DNA of 24,258 nt from an uncultured Lachnospiraceae bacterium (GTDB taxonomy: Bacteria > Bacillota > Clostridia > Lachnospirales > Lachnospiraceae): contig CAJUHG010000043.1 in NCBI GenBank assembly GCA_910586005.1, positions 1 through 24,258 on the forward strand, in the 5' to 3' direction. A program made the position numbers and the translations under genes. Positions 22,141 through 24,258 of the stretch are shown here, in pieces; position 1 is the stretch's first letter; the number at the start of each line of letters is the position of its first letter. The notes below the pieces were generated by a model. It saw only the letters and a list, made by a program, of their open reading frames with translations. It was not told the origin of the DNA and made no database searches.

Positions 22141-23016
22141 TTAAAATTTTCTACTACCTCCGCTAGAACTACGTCCTCCAGCTCCTGTATGTACAGTACT
22201 TCTATTTCCACTTCCACCACCATTAGAATCTTCTTTTGGAATATGTCTGTGAGTCACAAACTGATTGATGAATCGATCCTCTCTTTTCTTTAGTTTTACA
22301 TTTCCATTTTTTTCTATGGGGTATTGATATCCACCAAACTTTAAATGATATTTTCCAATTATACCACCTGCTGATGCTCCACCTGCAAGAAGTGCTGCAA
22401 CCACTGCAAAGATAAGTTCTAATCTATTAATTCCTCTATGTTCTTGTTTATAATTAATAACTTCTCCTGTATCCTCATCATCTAGATAATTTTTCTGTGG
22501 TTTTTCCTCAATATAGGCAGTTTGTACTCCTTTTAACATCGCCTGTAATGTCTCTTTGTAGCGTTCTTCACTAATTTCCTTATATCCAGCATCTAAAATA
22601 TCTTCTGTCTGATTGTCTGTAATATAGAATCTGCATTCTCCAAAAGCACGAATTGTAATTTCACGATTATCCATATCTATCATACAGATAATTCCATTCT
22701 CATTTTCTGTGTGTTGGTCAAACCAATGTTCTGCATAAGTAGTAGCATCCATTCCAGTGGCATCTTCTGTGGTTACCGCCATAATATCCCAACCTGTATT
22801 TTTTTCTAGTTCTTCTATTTGTTGATTCAGTTCCGCTGCTTCTTCCTTGGTCAAAAGTCCTGCCTGGTCTGTCAATTGTATATTGGCTGCCCATACTGGT
22901 AGACTTACAACAGATATTAGCAAACCAATTGCTAATATAAGATTCACTTTTATTTTATGTATTCTCTGGAACATGCCATAATAGGCATATAGCCCTTTTA
23001 AAAGATATCCACTCAT
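22141..23016 (-). CDS. Membrane-anchored TPM-domain protein
   Basis: A 291-residue protein. A hydrophobic stretch (about 25-41) ending in VWAA looks like a signal peptide or first anchor. A TPM domain follows (about 45-170), with AGLLTKEEAAELNQQIEELEKNTGWDIMAV, the YAEHWFDQH segment and GIICMIDMDNREITIRAFG. A second membrane segment is at about 203-222 (LIFAVVAALLAGGASAGGI). The tail is basic and Gly/Ser-rich and ends GGRSSSGGSRKF, a common end in this family. I chose the ATG at 23016 because AGGAGG lies 9 bases upstream and it overlaps the stop of the upstream gene as ATGA. The function is unknown; related domains are linked to photosystem repair in plants and to envelope processes in bacteria. 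Confidence 0.88.
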   Translation of the reverse strand: MSGYLLKGLYAYYGMFQRIHKIKVNLILAIGLLISVVSLPVWAANIQLTDQAGLLTKEEAAELNQQIEELEKNTGWDIMAVTTEDATGMDATTYAEHWFDQHTENENGIICMIDMDNREITIRAFGECRFYITDNQTEDILDAGYKEISEERYKETLQAMLKGVQTAYIEEKPQKNYLDDEDTGEVINYKQEHRGINRLELIFAVVAALLAGGASAGGIIGKYHLKFGGYQYPIEKNGNVKLKKREDRFINQFVTHRHIPKEDSNGGGSGNRSTVHTGAGGRSSSGGSRKF

Positions 23017-24074
23017 AGGAAAAATCCTCCTATCAATCCTAATATAAAGACAATTGCAGAAATCATAGCACTTAAAAACCATACTTTTTTATAATCGATT
23101 GGAAGTTCCCCATATACAGTTCCACTCTGTCCATTCATAGAATAATAATAAATTTTACCATTTTTTCCTTTATAAGTCACTGTCCACACGGGAAGTAAAA
23201 TATAATCCCAATTTTCCTTTTGAAAATTCAAATAACAATCTTTTATAGACAGAGACGTATAACCTTTTACTGTTTCTTTGAGAAGTTGTTCTCCATATTG
23301 TTTCGCTTCTGCTTGTATTGCTGCCTCTAATTCGGTTCGCTCAATATCACGTTTTTCTGCAAGAAATCCTGATAAATATCCCATATGAAAATTTTGTACT
23401 TTACTGATATCATAAGGCAAAACCCCCTGAGAAAGTTTATAATTTGCCTTATTTAATGCATGTTTTGTAATATCTTCTAGATGAATATTTCCTTCCCGTT
23501 CGACTTGATAAATTTGAGTTTCTGTATACTCAGTATCTCCTCTGCGCCACACTCGTACCTTCCTACCTTCTGCCTGTAAATTTCCTGTGAGATCCATATC
23601 TACCATCCAATAGGGGAAATATACTCCAGAAATTTTATCAATTTGTCTTTTATCAAAAAATGCTTTGGGGACAAATTTTTTATGATGTACATATTCCAAA
23701 AATTTATCTGTTGCCTGCTTTTTATCAATAGCAAATGGAATAATTTTATGAGGCATAAATTCTCCTGATACTCTTCCTGATAAAACAACTGGATTGTGAC
23801 AATAGTAACAAAAGGTAGCAGCTGTAGTATTATCTGTTACAATTTCAGCTCCACAGCTTGGACAATAATAACTATTACCCTCTTCTGTTTCCTTTGATTG
23901 TAATGTACTATTTCCATCTTTATCAGAGACTTCTTTCTCCATTTCTGGCTGCATTTGATTCAACTCTTCCTGAGAAAACGCAGAAGTACAATATTCACAC
24001 TTGTACTCCTGCGTCTTTGGATTGAATACTAGCTCGCCATCACAATTAGGACATTTATAACTGATAATTGCCAT
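23013..24074 (-). CDS. Zinc-ribbon protein with C-terminal membrane anchor
   Basis: A 353-residue protein with two zinc ribbons. The first has CPNC (about residues 8-11) and CEYC. The second has CPSC and CYYC (about 75-98). A globular region follows (about 105-320) with MPHKIIPFAIDKKQA, YFPYWMVDMDLTG and WDYILLPVWTVTYKGKNGKIYYYSMNGQSG, the pattern of TFIIB-type zinc-ribbon proteins of Clostridia that are paired with TPM proteins. It ends with one hydrophobic segment (about 333-353), so the bulk is probably cytosolic and tail-anchored. AAAGGAG lies 8 bases before the ATG at 24074; a longer frame has no ribosome site. It overlaps the TPM gene by 4 bases. The function is unknown. Confidence 0.88.
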   Translation of the reverse strand: MAIISYKCPNCDGELVFNPKTQEYKCEYCTSAFSQEELNQMQPEMEKEVSDKDGNSTLQSKETEEGNSYYCPSCGAEIVTDNTTAATFCYYCHNPVVLSGRVSGEFMPHKIIPFAIDKKQATDKFLEYVHHKKFVPKAFFDKRQIDKISGVYFPYWMVDMDLTGNLQAEGRKVRVWRRGDTEYTETQIYQVEREGNIHLEDITKHALNKANYKLSQGVLPYDISKVQNFHMGYLSGFLAEKRDIERTELEAAIQAEAKQYGEQLLKETVKGYTSLSIKDCYLNFQKENWDYILLPVWTVTYKGKNGKIYYYSMNGQSGTVYGELPIDYKKVWFLSAMISAIVFILGLIGGFFL

Positions 24075-24258
24075 GTTGTATTCTCCTTTTAATTGTAAAT
24101 AGCTAATTGCAAATACCAATAATTTTTACCATTTCATATAAAATTCAGCAAATCTAAGAAAACTATTTTGGCAAACAGGAATTCTGATAAGACCTAATTT
24201 ATAACATTTATTAACTGTTATATCTTATCTTCAAAAAGTCCGCAAACCCTTGAAAATG

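Noticed and set aside
24227..24258. Possible half of a hairpin (GTCCGCAAACCCTTG) at the right edge
   Set aside because: The other arm, if any, is outside the window, so it cannot be judged.

Overview
The window looks like part of a low-GC Clostridia chromosome, most likely Lachnospiraceae. That placement is an inference from the AT-rich sequence, near-consensus vegetative promoters, strong Shine-Dalgarno (SD) sites, and families typical of that group (DUF6715-like, DUF975, UPF0735 ACT protein next to hom). Nearly all genes lie on the minus strand. No phage, insertion sequence or CRISPR array is visible. The content is mostly housekeeping; the less ordinary material is in the intergenic DNA.

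Positions 1-600: two tandem, almost perfect minus-strand promoters fire off the left edge into what looks like an rRNA operon leader. Upstream of them are two tRNA-Ser genes (GGA and UGA anticodons) behind their own promoter.

Positions 636-7692: a minus-strand cluster reads tsaE, tsaB, rimI, a small zinc-ribbon protein, rnz, a DUF6715-like protein, tsaD and ispD. It joins t6A tRNA modification, tRNA 3' processing, S18 acetylation and isoprenoid synthesis. Upstream of it lie a PARG-type macrodomain gene and a YcxB-like membrane protein gene.

Positions 7693-12877: a riboflavin operon, with promoter, FMN riboswitch, intrinsic terminator, then ribU, ribD, ribE, ribBA and ribH. When FMN is plentiful the riboswitch should stop transcription before both the importer and the biosynthetic genes.

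Positions 12965-18912: tex, then small membrane or exported proteins (DUF4190-like, DUF975, triple PepSY, a small HEGEH putative metallopeptidase, DUF2752). The last two are divergent, and their promoters share one -35 region inside a perfect palindrome.

Positions 18913-22133: a threonine branch operon of UPF0735 ACT protein, hom, and an archaeal-type phosphoglycerate mutase homologue that by context is probably the homoserine kinase. Positions 22141-24074: a zinc-ribbon membrane protein and a TPM-domain membrane protein with overlapping stop and start codons.

Two families of small dispersed repeats sit in the intergenic regions. Family A has three copies with conserved, apparently covarying hairpins, one of them inside the ribU leader. 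Family B has two copies, both at convergent gene ends. A duplicated tsaE-tsaB junction preserves the trace of an older overlapping stop/start arrangement.
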